NCBI GenBank assembly: GCA_011620585.1
Contig: WOYV01000118.1
Span: 61,754 to 125,753 of the forward strand
Length of the DNA stretch: 64,000 nt
Reading direction: 5' to 3'
Source of the DNA: Draconibacterium sp.
Lineage (GTDB): Bacteria > Bacteroidota > Bacteroidia > Bacteroidales > Prolixibacteraceae
Below the pieces are notes generated by a model that saw nothing but the letters and a program-made list of their open reading frames with translations, did not search any database and had not been told where the DNA came from. Positions within the stretch are counted from its first letter, which is position 1. Every line of letters begins with the position of its first letter. Below are positions 63,947 to 64,000 of the stretch, piece by piece. The translations under genes and the position numbers were made by a program.

Positions 63947-64000
63947 ATGACTGAATACATCGAAAGGCCACTTTATATTGATAGATTAAAACCATTTATT
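63947..64000 (+). CDS. N-terminal fragment of an ATP-binding protein, cut by window end
   Basis: Only 18 codons are visible: MTEYIERPLYIDRLKPFI. This matches the typical start of AAA-type ATPases with a DUF4143 C-terminal domain, which often occur in many copies in Bacteroidota genomes and near mobile DNA. The Walker motif lies outside the window. Follows a -7-like element and repeats. Confidence 0.55.
   Translation, partial: MTEYIERPLYIDRLKPFI

Overview
The window looks like a Bacteroidota chromosome, most likely class Bacteroidia and possibly a Marinilabiliales/Prolixibacteraceae-like marine or sediment anaerobe (the order is inference). Signs are the GSIII-type glutamine synthetase, a PorE-like type IX secretion lipoprotein, -7 promoter elements of the TAnnTTTG type, few Shine-Dalgarno sequences, and many secreted glycosidases and peptidases.

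Region 1 (1-19.8 kb) is a molybdoenzyme region. It holds three large subunits of the isoquinoline-1-oxidoreductase type (one cut by the window edge), two of them next to a [2Fe-2S] subunit, all exported by the Tat pathway where the N-terminus is visible. Around them lie molybdopterin synthesis genes (moaA-moaD-moaE-moeB), an XdhC-type insertion chaperone, a MobA/MocA-like cytidylyltransferase, a COG0523 GTPase, a cupin and an HxlR regulator. A Tat-exported Gfo/Idh-type oxidoreductase, a Tat-exported aldo/keto reductase and a GH2 glycosidase are interleaved, so the locus may be a periplasmic oxidoreductive pathway for sugars or aromatics.

Region 2 (19.8-32.2 kb) holds a large GH2 enzyme divergent from a broken acetyl-xylan-esterase gene, an M16 peptidase lipoprotein, and a TldE/TldD pair in which only TldD carries a Tat signal.

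Region 3 (32.7-40.3 kb) is a nitrogen-assimilation island: GSII, then an opposing three-gene operon (gamma-glutamyl-ligase-type GS homologue, APH-fold kinase, HAD-IIA phosphatase), then GSIII and a SET-domain protein.

Region 4 (40.5-53.9 kb) starts with the PorE-like lipoprotein and a convergent regulatory-domain protein. It continues with a hydrogenase regulon: PAS protein and SpoIIE/PP2C phosphatase on the minus strand, divergent from DRTGG protein, anti-sigma-type ATPase, a sensory-type [FeFe]-hydrogenase homologue, second DRTGG protein, PHP protein, HATPase protein, and the four subunits of an Hnd-type (electron-bifurcating-like) [FeFe]-hydrogenase. This regulatory-plus-catalytic cluster, together with the ligase-kinase-phosphatase operon, is the best candidate for poorly described biology here.

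Region 5 (53.9-64 kb) has an alpha/beta hydrolase, an aldo/keto reductase remnant, an S9 peptidase, a GH110-like beta-helix galactosidase, a HAD hydrolase, mutS2, and a repeat-bearing spacer leading to an ATPase gene cut by the window end. I saw no rRNA, tRNA, insertion sequence or CRISPR array.
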